The notes beneath the pieces are model-generated. The model had not been told where the DNA came from, ran no database searches, and saw only the letters and a list, made by a program, of their open reading frames with translations. Both the position numbers and the translations under genes were made by a program. A stretch of DNA of 39,613 bases from Elusimicrobiota bacterium (lineage in GTDB: Bacteria; Elusimicrobiota; Elusimicrobia; UBA1565; UBA9628), in the NCBI GenBank assembly GCA_027452025.1, contig DAIDHI010000079.1:1-39613 (forward strand), in the 5' to 3' direction. Numbering within the stretch: the stretch's first letter is position 1; each line of letters begins with the position of its first letter. This document shows, one piece after another, positions 6,565 to 14,971 of this stretch.

Positions 6565-7599
6565 CTCTTGATTTTCGAGGGCCCGCGCCTGAGGAGGAAG
6601 GTCTCGGAACTGGGAGCGTGGAACGCCCTCGCCCTCGCTTGCTTTCTGACGGCAATCTCCCCTCTCCTGTACTTCTACCTCGTTGAGGGAGCCAGCGGCC
6701 TCGCGCAACTCAACTCGCCGGCCGGGGCGGGAGAGTCAACCCTGCGAGCCATGGCGCGAGCCGGTCCGGCGCTTCTGGCCGGTGCTCTCGACGGCGTTCT
6801 TGCGCAGAAGTTCATTCTTAATGAACACGTCGTCACGCGGGGCACGTCCGCGCTCCTTCTGCTGCCGGCCATGGCGATTCTGGATGCCCATCTCGCAACC
6901 GGCAATAGGAGCAGGCGTTTGACCATTTTCGCATGGTCGGCGGTTCTTCTTAGCGCGACGACGCTCCTCCTCGTTCCAGCATTCGCGCTTCGCGGGCATT
7001 ATCACGACGCGATTCTGGCGCTCTACCCGTGGCTGCCTTTGGCCGTCGGCCTGGGCTGGGCATGTTGCCTGCCGTTAACCGCCGGCCGACCCCTGGAAAT
7101 CCTCCGTCTTGTGATACCGGCGATCCTGCTCACCTGCGACGCCGCCGCGACGATAGGGCTCAGGCGCGCGATCCTCTCAGATCGCGTCGCGCCAGAATGG
7201 TCGTATCGATTGACGTCCGACTCGACCGTGTTTTTCGACCGCTTCCGGCGGCCGCTGGTCGCTCTCGACCTGGGCTTCCGTTCGACTATCCCGACGCTCA
7301 CCCGCGGCCGGGGACGCATGGCTTTCCCCGAGCAGCCTCTTATGCCGATGTTTATACTAGACGGCGGGCTGTCAGCTAAGAACTACCTCGAGCCCGGCCT
7401 AATCTACTTCGTCCATTCGGCGCGAACAACCGTTTTGCCTTCCATACGCCGCAATTTCTTTCGGCAGTGCGCGGCCAACGGTTGGAAACCGGTGCTCGTC
7501 GGGCGGATGTCGTCGGTAGGGACCGTCATCGAAGCATACCGGCTCGTCTCCATCGGCCACGTCACAAAAGACAACCAGGCCTTCGGCCGCCGACCCTAG
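6520..7599 (+). CDS. 5'-truncated GT-C-like membrane protein
   Basis: The open frame gives 359 residues, but the first 15 or so are antisense to the recombinase remnant, so the native start is missing. Recognisable membrane-protein sequence begins near residue 30 (L-A-L-A-C-F-L-T-A-I-S-P-L-L-Y-F). About five hydrophobic segments follow, then a soluble C-terminal part of about 130 residues. This matches the back half of the GT39-like proteins elsewhere in the window; the catalytic first-loop acidic residues are absent. I infer that insertion or deletion linked to the mobile remnant removed the 5' half. The open frame persists to the TAG at 7597-7599, so the event may be recent, or the fragment may still be translated from the ATG at 6520. 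Confidence 0.55.
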   Translation: MGVALQHLEGAVATALLIFEGPRLRRKVSELGAWNALALACFLTAISPLLYFYLVEGASGLAQLNSPAGAGESTLRAMARAGPALLAGALDGVLAQKFILNEHVVTRGTSALLLLPAMAILDAHLATGNRSRRLTIFAWSAVLLSATTLLLVPAFALRGHYHDAILALYPWLPLAVGLGWACCLPLTAGRPLEILRLVIPAILLTCDAAATIGLRRAILSDRVAPEWSYRLTSDSTVFFDRFRRPLVALDLGFRSTIPTLTRGRGRMAFPEQPLMPMFILDGGLSAKNYLEPGLIYFVHSARTTVLPSIRRNFFRQCAANGWKPVLVGRMSSVGTVIEAYRLVSIGHVTKDNQAFGRRP

Positions 7600-7791
7600 G
7601 AGGCTTCAAGACTCGGGCCCCCGGAGGGCCTTTCGGGCCGCGACATGACGAGGCGGACGCGCCTTTCGTCGGTCGGATCGAAGTCTTCCCGGGCATGGAT
7701 CATGCGGCGGTTGTCATTCGCTTTCGGTATTTTCATATCATTCTGCGCGGCCGCGTTCGCGGCCAACATGCCGGGCCGGAGTCTTTCCTGT

Positions 7792-9486
7792 ATGACACCG
7801 AGGTTGAAGCGGTATTGCGTCGATATCGTCGCCACATTCGCTTGCCTGGCTCTCTTCCTGCTTAACTACCTCCCGACGGCGCGCCTGCTGGGGATAGACG
7901 GTGACGACGCCGGCCTGGGGCGGATGGCCTGGGATTTCCTGCGCCAGATTCAGGACCCGCTTCCGGCTTTGGACGCCTTCATCGGCTTCTCCTGGCGCGG
8001 CCTGGTCTTTCCGATCGCGTGGAGCGCGAAGCATGGCCCGGGAGAGATATTTCTGGCGGTTCCGTTTGTGGCGCTGCTGGGCCATACGAAGGCCGCCTTG
8101 GTCTGGAAAAACGCCTGCCTGGCGCTCATCTCCGTCGCGCTGACCTATCAAGTGGGACGGCTTCTGTATCGCGACCGCTGGTGCGCCTTTCTTTCCGCGC
8201 TGCTCTTGTGCACGTTCCCGCCCCTGATCATCACTTTCCTGGTGGGAGGGGGCGCCTGCGGCACGTGCGTGGCCCTCGAGCTTTGCAGCCTCTTTTGCTT
8301 TCTTCGGTTCGCCGAGGAGCGCCGGGACTTCTGGGCCTGCGCGGCATTCGCCGCGCTGGGCCTGGGCCTGTTTTCCCGTTCGGAAATGCTCGCGCCGATT
8401 TTTGGATTCGCGGGCTATGGATGGCTCTATCGGCGCTCCGTCGCGAATCTGCTGCCCGCTGGCCGAAAGCAGCGCTTGCGACTGTTCGCTTCCTGCCTGG
8501 GTTGCCTGCTCCTGTTCGCGGCGGCTCTGATCCCCGCCCTTTTGGTCGGTCATCATCGGATTCCATCCTATTGGATCGGCCACCTTTTCAGGCGCCGAAT
8601 GGACGGGGGCAGCAACCTCGCGTATGGGGCTAATCTCGGGGCGCGTCTTCGCCAGGCGGAGCAGATTCTCGGCGGCGTCGCGGGCGCCGACCTTTTCGCG
8701 GCGCGCCGGGCGGACTATCTCATGAAGGGCCTGGCCGCTCTCGCCGTTGGATTTCTTGGGGCGGCGGCGGCTTTGGCCTATTGCGTCGTCAAACGCGGGG
8801 AGAGCCTCCAGCGCCTGGCCTTGCCATGGATCGTGATGTCTCTCTATGTGCTCATCTCGGCCTTCAGCCCGGAACACCTCTTGTGGGAGCATCTCGTGCC
8901 CGTTCTGCCTCTCTTTTGCCTGGCGATCCTTCTGCCCGTGGCGCTGCGCAACCGGCGGCGCTACGGCCCCGCAGTCCTGGCGGCCTTCATTCTTCTCGCG
9001 GCGGCGCGCAGCTGGGCCTGCCTTCGCTTCTTCCAAAGACTCGATAGCGAGCTGGCGCGCACCGGAGCGACTCGCGATGCCCAACGCCCATGCCTTGACC
9101 TCTTCGCTTGGCTTTCCCGGCGTCCCGAGGCGAGAGTCGCGATCGTCTCGCGGCCCAACGCGGACTACAATACCCTGCTCTATCTTTCCGGAGACCGGCT
9201 GCCGATGGCCTTCGTTTTCGGTTCAGGCCGCGGCGTCGCGGGCTTCAAGCCGGCGGAGACGGCGGCCCTGCTTGGGACGAAGGGATGCTACTTCATCCGC
9301 AACGCGGCGGCCGAAGGCGGCGGCCGCCGGTTCGCTCTGGTGTCTCACGAGGCGGCGGGCTTGGGCTATCGCCTGCGTCTGGCGGGGACCGTTCCGCGTC
9401 CCGACGGAAAGGTTTTCTATGAGATCTACCGGGCCAGCCCCGGCGATCGCGCCCGGCGCTTGAGAAGGTCCGCGAGGATCGATTGA
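7792..9486 (+). CDS. Polytopic GT-C-like membrane glycosyltransferase
   Basis: From ATG 7792 the product is 564 residues. It begins M-T-P-R-L-K-R-Y-C-V-D and enters a membrane helix, followed by the acidic loop G-I-D-G-D-D-A-G-L-G expected of GT-C enzymes, then nine or ten helices and a soluble C-terminal domain. The frame is open further upstream (ATGs at 7645, 7702 and 7768). The 7702 start would add a signal-like hydrophobic segment, so the start is uncertain, and no site has a convincing ribosome binding sequence. The gene converges on the radical SAM gene and overlaps it by 61 bases. It probably transfers a sugar from a lipid carrier at the periplasmic face; substrates are unknown. Confidence 0.75.
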   Translation: MTPRLKRYCVDIVATFACLALFLLNYLPTARLLGIDGDDAGLGRMAWDFLRQIQDPLPALDAFIGFSWRGLVFPIAWSAKHGPGEIFLAVPFVALLGHTKAALVWKNACLALISVALTYQVGRLLYRDRWCAFLSALLLCTFPPLIITFLVGGGACGTCVALELCSLFCFLRFAEERRDFWACAAFAALGLGLFSRSEMLAPIFGFAGYGWLYRRSVANLLPAGRKQRLRLFASCLGCLLLFAAALIPALLVGHHRIPSYWIGHLFRRRMDGGSNLAYGANLGARLRQAEQILGGVAGADLFAARRADYLMKGLAALAVGFLGAAAALAYCVVKRGESLQRLALPWIVMSLYVLISAFSPEHLLWEHLVPVLPLFCLAILLPVALRNRRRYGPAVLAAFILLAAARSWACLRFFQRLDSELARTGATRDAQRPCLDLFAWLSRRPEARVAIVSRPNADYNTLLYLSGDRLPMAFVFGSGRGVAGFKPAETAALLGTKGCYFIRNAAAEGGGRRFALVSHEAAGLGYRLRLAGTVPRPDGKVFYEIYRASPGDRARRLRRSARID

Positions 9487-10517
9487 TAAGCTTCGCAGGG
9501 CGTCCAGCAATGCGGACAGCGGCCCTGCGCGACCTCTTGTCTTGCCCGGGCCGATGAGTCCGCACGCCAAATCGCATCCAGATCGTAGTCCGTGGCGCGG
9601 AGATTGCCGAGGACGCGGTCGAAGCTGTTGCAAGGGTAGACGTTCCAATACGGGTCGATGAACAGAGAGGAGGTCAGCGCGGCGCAGGGAACGGGAGTCC
9701 TTCCTGTCCTTATGAATCGTCCGGCTTGTCGTTGATAGCTTCTCTCAAGCCAGCGCACCGGATCAAACAGAGGATGTTTGCGCCGGCGCATGAATTCATC
9801 GAGCACGGCGAGCGCGCGGCCGTCCGGCTTGAGGTCCATCCCGAGGTTCGAGTAATAGTGGCCCGAGGTGTGACCGAGGTTGACGTGGAAATCGTCGGCG
9901 GCGACATGAGGCAAATGCGTCCTGACCGACTCGATGCAGGCGAAAAGCTGCCCGCTGTTGGCTTTCATCAGCGTATAGCCGAAAAACACGCGCAGCCGGC
10001 CGTCGCGGATTTCCTTGAGGCGTCTGTAGGTTTCCATCACCTGCCGGAAGCAGCCGGGAGTCCTGCGAAGCTCATCATGAGCGTCCTCGGGACCGTCCAG
10101 GCTGAGCGTGACGATGAGCCGCTGGATGTTGGACTCGAGCAGAATCCGCGCGCCCCGAACGATCCGGTCCGTCAGGATGCCCGTCGTCGGGATCGTGACG
10201 AGAAAGAGATCGCGGCAATCCGCGGCGGCGGAGCGGAATACGTCCTCGATATCCTCGCGGAGGAATATCTCGCCGCCGCTGATGGTGAGCCAGGAGACGC
10301 CGCTGGCCTTGGCGAAGAAGCGACGGATCTCGTCGAGGGCCATCTCCGGCCGTCCCGGCCTGCGCCAGATGTTGCACATCGCGCAGCGGCAATTGCACAG
10401 GTAGTTGACGACGAACGTGAGCCGGTAAGGACGCCGGAGCCGGCCGAGGTTCGCGAGGGCCACGTTCCGGGCGAGAGTCAGCCATTTCGAAAGGCCGCCG
10501 GCCGCGCGCTCAGCCAA
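9426..10517 (-). CDS. Radical SAM protein with C-terminal SPASM-like cysteines
   Basis: This 363-residue protein carries the radical SAM cluster motif CX3CX2C as C-N-C-R-C-A-M-C (Cys41, Cys45, Cys48) and a G-G-E motif (T-I-S-G-G-E-I-F-L-R-E-D) that contacts S-adenosylmethionine. A C-terminal cysteine-rich region (P-C-A-A-L, Y-P-C-N-S-F, C-P-H-C-W-T-P-C) looks like a SPASM-type site for one or two auxiliary Fe-S clusters. SPASM enzymes modify peptides, sugars or other small molecules, so the substrate stays open. The start is TTG at 10517, overlapping the stop of the upstream glycosyltransferase by eight bases. It is the last gene of the long leftward operon; the 3' end overlaps a convergent gene. 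Confidence 0.85.
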   Translation of the reverse strand: MAERAAGGLSKWLTLARNVALANLGRLRRPYRLTFVVNYLCNCRCAMCNIWRRPGRPEMALDEIRRFFAKASGVSWLTISGGEIFLREDIEDVFRSAAADCRDLFLVTIPTTGILTDRIVRGARILLESNIQRLIVTLSLDGPEDAHDELRRTPGCFRQVMETYRRLKEIRDGRLRVFFGYTLMKANSGQLFACIESVRTHLPHVAADDFHVNLGHTSGHYYSNLGMDLKPDGRALAVLDEFMRRRKHPLFDPVRWLERSYQRQAGRFIRTGRTPVPCAALTSSLFIDPYWNVYPCNSFDRVLGNLRATDYDLDAIWRADSSARARQEVAQGRCPHCWTPCEAYQSILADLLKRRARSPGLAR

Positions 10518-11361
10518 TAGCCCTCGAAACGCGGCGCTTGACGGTCAGGCTGCGGTGCTTGAGTTCGAAGGCCAACATATCCATCAGAACCTGACGTTGT
10601 TGCGCATCGAGAGTCTTGGAGCCGGCGGAGAAGATGAGGCGAGGCAGGAAAAGGCGGCGTGTCAGCTGGCCGAGGTGGCGGCGATGAAGGACCATCGGTT
10701 CATCGATGAAGGCGAAGGCATCCCGGCCGTAGGCCAGCGCGACTCGGTAAATGAAGTCAGTATCGGCGCAGAGCCACCGGAAGCAAGGATCGAATCCGCC
10801 GAGATCGACGAGCATCGATCGGCGGACGATGACGGTCGACATGCAGACGGCTCGGATGCGGCCGCAGAGCCGGCCCATGACCGGATCTTCTTCGGGAAGT
10901 CGCCAGCGGCCCGTATCGAGCGCCGTGCGGCCTCGCGCGTCCAGCGTCCCGATCCGGCGTCCGGCTTCATCGATCACGCCGCAGCCGCAGACGGTGATCT
11001 TCTTGCGGGCGGTTCGGAACTCCGTCATCGCTTTGGCGAGATAGCCCGGCTGCCAAAAATCGTCGGCTTCCAGGAATGCCACGTAGCGCCCTCGCGCGAC
11101 GGCCAAGCCGGCGTTCATCAGGGCCGCGGGCCCTCTATTGCCGGGCACGATGATCGTTCGCGCGGCATGCCGACGATTCATTCGCTCCAGGAGACGATGC
11201 GTGCCGTCGTCGGAGCCGCCGTCGACGACGATGAGCTCCCGGTCTCGGACGGTCTGCCGCAAAACGCTTCGAGCAGCGGCCGGCAAGTGGCGGCGAGCGT
11301 TGTAGGTCGTCAGGACGACCGTGACCATAGGCCGGGCGGCGCGCGGATTTCCTAGGGCCAT
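10510..11361 (-). CDS. Family 2 glycosyltransferase
   Basis: This cytoplasmic GT-A fold enzyme of about 283 residues contains V-T-V-V-L-T-T-Y-N-A near the N-terminus, V-D-G-G-S-D-D-G-T for nucleotide-sugar binding, and F-L-E-A-D-D-F-W as the metal-binding DXD-type motif. It resembles enzymes that extend lipid-linked or capsular glycans. ATG 11361 is used; GTG 11364 (one codon earlier) and ATG 11328 (immediately before V-T-V-V-L) are in frame, and the last fits the usual family N-terminus best. It follows the phosphodiesterase gene by about 15 bases and overlaps the radical SAM gene downstream, within the Dlt-like operon. Confidence 0.9.
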   Translation of the reverse strand: MALGNPRAARPMVTVVLTTYNARRHLPAAARSVLRQTVRDRELIVVDGGSDDGTHRLLERMNRRHAARTIIVPGNRGPAALMNAGLAVARGRYVAFLEADDFWQPGYLAKAMTEFRTARKKITVCGCGVIDEAGRRIGTLDARGRTALDTGRWRLPEEDPVMGRLCGRIRAVCMSTVIVRRSMLVDLGGFDPCFRWLCADTDFIYRVALAYGRDAFAFIDEPMVLHRRHLGQLTRRLFLPRLIFSAGSKTLDAQQRQVLMDMLAFELKHRSLTVKRRVSRAIG

Positions 11362-11376
11362 CACTCGAACAGCATC

Positions 11377-12660
11377 CTATTGAAGGTAGCCCATGGCTTT
11401 CAAGCTCTCGAGGGCTTGCTCTGAGAGTTTGGGCGCCGCGACGGGCTGCGCCTTCGGCCGCAGCCCCCGGTAGGATGCCACCGTCCGGGGGGGATGTTCG
11501 GACGCGTAGCCTTCGGGAAGGACCGTCCAGAGCACTCGTCCGGGCAAATCGCGGGCCAAGGGCGCTCCTTCGAGGTAAAGGATGGTCGGCATCAAGTCCA
11601 GGACGGATGCGGAGCGGATTCTTTTCCCGGGCCGCACGGGTCCGCCGGTGATGATCAGGATGCCCCGAGGGCGATGGTCTCCGGACCGAAGGCGGGGCGG
11701 CGGGCTGCCCTGGGCCGCTCCGAAGCCGTGGTCGGATGCGACGATGATCACGGTCTCGTTATCGGAGTAACGCAGCAGCCGCCCGACGAGCTCATCGACG
11801 TAGGCGTAATACCGGGGTATGACGCCGCCCAAGTCTTTCTTTTCCCGGGACGAGGCGCGGAGGGGTCCGGGCTGCGAGAATTTCCAAAATCCATGCGACA
11901 CGCTGTCGAGGCCTCTCAAATAGATGGCGAAGAAATCAGGCTTCCGTTTCGAGAGCAGGAACAGGGCGATCCTGGCGATGCTGGCATCCCAGGGATAGGG
12001 AGTGGCCAGGTAAAGGTCGACGAGCTTGTTTTCCAGGTAGCGGATTCGGCTTCGTTTCGCCGTCCGCTCGTAATCCGGATCCCAGTTGAAAGGGATGAAG
12101 CGCCGAAGTTCTTGGATTTCGGCCGGGGAGTCGGGGTCCCAGGCGCGCAGCGTCGACAGCCCGCGCAGCGCGTCGCGCGGATAGACCTGGCCCGATTTTA
12201 CGTCGGGGTCGAGAACGTGGTCGGAAACCATGACGCCGTCGACGGGTTCCGCCGGCCAGGATTTCAGATAGCCGACCACGCAGACGGAGCGGCCAAAATG
12301 GCTAAGGACGTTCCAGACGGCGGCGCTGCGCCGGTCGGCGCTGGTCACGGGCGTGCGCTCGTCGTCCTGGAGAAAGCCCAGGATGCCGTGCACGCTCGGA
12401 GGCTGGCCGGTGGCGATGGAGGTCCAGATGGCGGGGGAAAGAAGCGGCTGGACGGACTTCAAGGGCCCCGAGGCTCCGCGCGCGATGAGCCGAGCGAGGT
12501 TCGGCAAGCGACCGCGCGCGAGCAGGGGATTGACGACATTCCACGACGCGCCGTCGATCCCGATCAGGAAGACTCTCGCCTTCGGCGGCGGACCCGCCCA
12601 CGCGGCCGCGGCCAGCCGGGTTGCCAGAAGAAGGACGCTTAACCGCGCCGTCGGTTCCAT
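11377..12660 (-). CDS. Exported alkaline phosphatase-superfamily phosphodiesterase
   Basis: The 427-residue product from ATG 12660 has a signal peptide (hydrophobic L-L-L-A-T-R-L-A-A-A-A-W-A, cleavage probably near residue 22). The mature part fits the type I phosphodiesterase/nucleotide pyrophosphatase group: metal ligand Asp36 in F-L-I-G-I-D-G-A-S-W, likely nucleophile Ser75 in L-L-S-P-A-I-W-T-S-I-A-T-G, H-G-I, and the second metal site V-A-S-D-H-G-F-G. It ends in A-L-E-S-L-K-A-M-G-Y-L. It would act in the periplasm on phosphodiester or phosphate groups, perhaps on lipid carriers or glycan phosphates. A frame extension to 12684 adds eight residues and spoils the signal peptide. It overlaps the upstream glycosyltransferase by 22 bases. 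Confidence 0.85.
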   Translation of the reverse strand: MEPTARLSVLLLATRLAAAAWAGPPPKARVFLIGIDGASWNVVNPLLARGRLPNLARLIARGASGPLKSVQPLLSPAIWTSIATGQPPSVHGILGFLQDDERTPVTSADRRSAAVWNVLSHFGRSVCVVGYLKSWPAEPVDGVMVSDHVLDPDVKSGQVYPRDALRGLSTLRAWDPDSPAEIQELRRFIPFNWDPDYERTAKRSRIRYLENKLVDLYLATPYPWDASIARIALFLLSKRKPDFFAIYLRGLDSVSHGFWKFSQPGPLRASSREKKDLGGVIPRYYAYVDELVGRLLRYSDNETVIIVASDHGFGAAQGSPPPRLRSGDHRPRGILIITGGPVRPGKRIRSASVLDLMPTILYLEGAPLARDLPGRVLWTVLPEGYASEHPPRTVASYRGLRPKAQPVAAPKLSEQALESLKAMGYLQ

Positions 12661-13655
12661 AGTGCCTGGTCGCGCAGGAGCCAAGCCTGCGCGCGAAGTT
12701 TGGGCGCGAGCCGCGCGTCCTCAAGGACCCGCGAAAAGCCCGCAACGGCCTGCGGCCATCTTCCGAGGGCCGCCGATGCGATGGCCGCCGGCCAATGCGC
12801 GTCGGCGGCCACCGGGTGCAGGCGCAGAGAGGCCCGGCAAAGGCGGACGACCTCGGCGTCTCTATTCTGCCGCAGCGCGACCTCGATGGCGGCCAGGGCG
12901 CGGTCGAGCGGATGCGAATCGCGGAAGAGCACCGGAACCTTCCATTTCGACTCCAGGCGGCGGCGTTGCAGGCGATATTTGCCGGCCTGCCGAAACAGAT
13001 GGTCATGCCGGACTTTCACGGAGCCGACGTACAAAGCCCTGAACCCGAGGCTGCGGCTTTGCAGGCAGAAGTCGGCGTCCTCATATTGGCACGGATAAAA
13101 CGCCTCGTCGAACCGCACGCCGCGGCCGAAGACCTCGGCCCCGACTAGCAAGCAGGCCCCGCAGAGGATATCGCAAAGACGGATATAGTCGCGCTGCCCG
13201 CAGTCCCGCTCGCCCTCCCCGATTGCGGTCGCGTTGGGCGATTGCTCAGCGCAAAAGACGGTCCCATCGGGAAGGAGGCTTTGGCAACCGATGATTCGCG
13301 GCGCGGCGGGATGGCTCAGCGCGTGGTCGAGCATCCGGGAGAGCCAGTTTTCGCCGACTACGACGTCGTCATCGAGGAAGACATACCAGGAGGACGGGTT
13401 TTCGCTCACGATCCGATTCATGGCCGCGGCCTTGCCCAGGTTGCGGCCATACGAGCGATGCCAGACGCGGCGCCTTCGGGAAAGCGCGCGAATCAAGGGG
13501 GTGTTGGCGTTGGAGGAGCCGTTGTCCACCAAGGCCAGCCGGTAAGGGACGTCCGTGGTGTGCTTGAGAATCGCCGATAGGCATCTTTTGAGCGCCGCCG
13601 GAGCGTTGTAGGTCACGACCCCGATCGTGACCGCCGCTTTGCCGCCCCGGTTCAT
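12639..13655 (-). CDS. Family 2 glycosyltransferase (paralogue 1)
   Basis: The 338-residue enzyme starts at ATG 13655 (M-N-R-G-G-K-A-A-V-T-I-G-V-V-T-Y-N), whose ATGA overlaps the stop of the preceding gene; the frame is open upstream but that part is antisense-like. GT2 motifs are V-D-N-G-S-S-N, V-F-L-D-D-D-V-V-V (metal-binding DDD) and Y-E-D-A-D-F-C-L-Q-S-R (catalytic E-D). R-D-C-G-Q-R-D-Y-I-R-L-C-D is shared almost exactly with the neighbouring glycosyltransferase, showing tandem paralogy. The last 100 residues look like short helical repeats. It probably adds a sugar to the glycan handled by this operon. Confidence 0.9.
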   Translation of the reverse strand: MNRGGKAAVTIGVVTYNAPAALKRCLSAILKHTTDVPYRLALVDNGSSNANTPLIRALSRRRRVWHRSYGRNLGKAAAMNRIVSENPSSWYVFLDDDVVVGENWLSRMLDHALSHPAAPRIIGCQSLLPDGTVFCAEQSPNATAIGEGERDCGQRDYIRLCDILCGACLLVGAEVFGRGVRFDEAFYPCQYEDADFCLQSRSLGFRALYVGSVKVRHDHLFRQAGKYRLQRRRLESKWKVPVLFRDSHPLDRALAAIEVALRQNRDAEVVRLCRASLRLHPVAADAHWPAAIASAALGRWPQAVAGFSRVLEDARLAPKLRAQAWLLRDQALWNRRRG

Positions 13656-14617
13656 ACGAGCTCGAGCGCCAGCTCTCCTCGAGCGCGGACGAGCGGGGAG
13701 AGGTGGGGCTGCCGCGCCATGCGCCTGAGCTGGAGCCGAGCCGCACGCGGCCGGCCCAGCCGGGTCAACGCGGTCGCGGCCCACCAGTAGGCATGCCAGG
13801 AGGCTGGATCGCGCCCGCGCAGCAGCCGGCATGCCCGAAGCAGCTCGCCCAACGCCTGCCCGCGGATGGCGGTCATGGCCCGAGCATAGGCGCGGTCGAC
13901 GGGATGGGAATCGACGAACTCCGGATAACCCCATTTGGCCAGCAGCCGGCGGTAAGGAGAGGGCCCTCCCGGCGCGACCCGCTTGAGGCCTTCGTGTTTG
14001 ACGGCCAGCGGGCCGTAATAGAGGACGCTCAGGCCGCGGCTGCGCGCGCGCATGCAGAAATCCCCGTCTTCAAACGGAAAAAGGCTCTCGTCGAAGCGCA
14101 GGCTCCGCAGCGCCCGACCCTCGACGAGGGTGCATATTCCGCTGACGCTGTCGCAAAGACGGACGTAATTTCGCTGCCCCAGGTCCCGCTCCATCGTTCC
14201 TATGGATTCGTGCCAGGACATCATCTCGGCGCAGCAGATCCGGCCGTCGGGATACACGCTGCGGCAGCCGACGAGCGACGGCGCGGGCGCGAAGCGATGA
14301 GCGGCGGCAAGGAGCATGGAAAGCCAGCCTCGCGGGACGACGGCGTCGTCGTCCAACACGGCGTACCAATCCGCGGGGGCTTGGCTGGCGGCGCGGTTGA
14401 TCGCGGCGGCCTTCCCCAGATTGCGTGGATTGAGCAAGACGAGCGGCGCCATGCGGCGCGGCTGCGATCGCAGGAACTGCCTGGTGCCGTCGGTCGAGGC
14501 GTTATCGACGATGGTCACCCGGCAGGGCAGGCCCCGCGTGCCGGAGCGGATCGAGTCGAGGCAGCGGCGTAAGGAAGCCAGCGCGTTGCGGGTCACGACG
14601 ATGATCGAGACCGTCAA
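13652..14617 (-). CDS. Family 2 glycosyltransferase (paralogue 2)
   Basis: The 321-residue GT-A enzyme starts at TTG 14617, read M-T-V-S-I-I-V-V-T-R-N, with the start overlapping the stop of the acyl carrier gene (TTGA). An open extension to 14752 lies inside that gene and is not credible. Motifs are V-D-N-A-S-T-D-G-T, A-V-L-D-D-D-A-V-V and F-E-D-G-D-F-C-M-R-A-R-S. The segment E-R-D-L-G-Q-R-N-Y-V-R-L-C-D aligns with paralogue 1. It sits directly after the Dlt-like genes, so its glycan product is the natural candidate for acyl modification, although that link is inferred from position only. Confidence 0.9.
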   Translation of the reverse strand: MTVSIIVVTRNALASLRRCLDSIRSGTRGLPCRVTIVDNASTDGTRQFLRSQPRRMAPLVLLNPRNLGKAAAINRAASQAPADWYAVLDDDAVVPRGWLSMLLAAAHRFAPAPSLVGCRSVYPDGRICCAEMMSWHESIGTMERDLGQRNYVRLCDSVSGICTLVEGRALRSLRFDESLFPFEDGDFCMRARSRGLSVLYYGPLAVKHEGLKRVAPGGPSPYRRLLAKWGYPEFVDSHPVDRAYARAMTAIRGQALGELLRACRLLRGRDPASWHAYWWAATALTRLGRPRAARLQLRRMARQPHLSPLVRARGELALELV

Positions 14618-14880
14618 GCGAGGCCCTTGGACCGGAGCAGATCGATAATGGCGCGCACGGAAGTGAGGGCGCGCAGTTCGAAAAGCGACAGCCGCAGTCC
14701 CGAGAGATCCTCGAGCGCGACGACTACGGAAAGGTGGCCCACCGAGTCCCACCCCGGGATTTCGCCCATGCGGCCGTCTTCCTGGATCATATCGGCGGGG
14801 ACTCCCAGAGCCTGGCTGAGCGCCGCCCTCGCCAGAAGCAGCCCTTTGAGCGGACGCGGGGGGGCGGGCTCATTCCCCAT
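14614..14880 (-). CDS. Acyl/aminoacyl carrier protein (DltC-like)
   Basis: The 88-residue protein has a four-helix carrier layout with the phosphopantetheine site at Ser46 in G-W-D-S-V-G-H-L. The sequence then follows the carrier pattern, with L-S-V-V-V-A-L-E-D and a final helix S-V-R-A-I-I-D-L-L. The residues I-P-G-W-D-S-V-G-H resemble stand-alone carrier proteins of amino-acid-activating systems. It would be loaded by the adenylation enzyme encoded upstream and deliver the acyl group to the MBOAT. Its ATG overlaps the end of the microprotein gene by 11 bases, and its stop overlaps the next glycosyltransferase start. Confidence 0.9.
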   Translation of the reverse strand: MGNEPAPPRPLKGLLLARAALSQALGVPADMIQEDGRMGEIPGWDSVGHLSVVVALEDLSGLRLSLFELRALTSVRAIIDLLRSKGLA

Positions 14881-14971
14881 AATGGAAGCCGATCGTATTT
14901 CCCAGAAAAAACATGACGGCGACGAGCATCAAGAGGGCCAGGAAATAGCGCGCATAATAGGCTTTCTTCAT
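14870..14971 (-). CDS. 33-residue membrane microprotein (DltX-like) between MBOAT and carrier protein
   Basis: I translated this by eye: ATG at 14971, TGA at 14872-14870. The product has a basic N-terminus (M-K-K-A-Y-Y-A-R-Y), one membrane helix (about residues 10-24, rich in Leu, Val, Met and Phe) and a short tail ending I-G-F-H-Y-G-E. Its start overlaps the MBOAT stop (ATGA) and its 3' end overlaps the carrier-protein start. That tight double overlap in a translationally coupled operon argues that it is real. In Gram-positive dlt systems, DltX is a similar single-pass microprotein with a conserved C-terminal tyrosine motif reported to accept the acyl group from the DltB MBOAT. By position, size and the F-x-Y end, this is its likely counterpart, with Tyr31 as the candidate acyl site. 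Homology itself cannot be shown from so short a sequence. Confidence 0.75.
   Translation of the reverse strand: MKKAYYARYFLALLMLVAVMFFLGNTIGFHYGE

Noticed and set aside
7645-7791. Separate small exported protein before the GT-C gene
   Set aside because: The hydrophobic stretch near 7702 is in frame with the GT-C gene and has no stop of its own; it is best treated as a start-site ambiguity.
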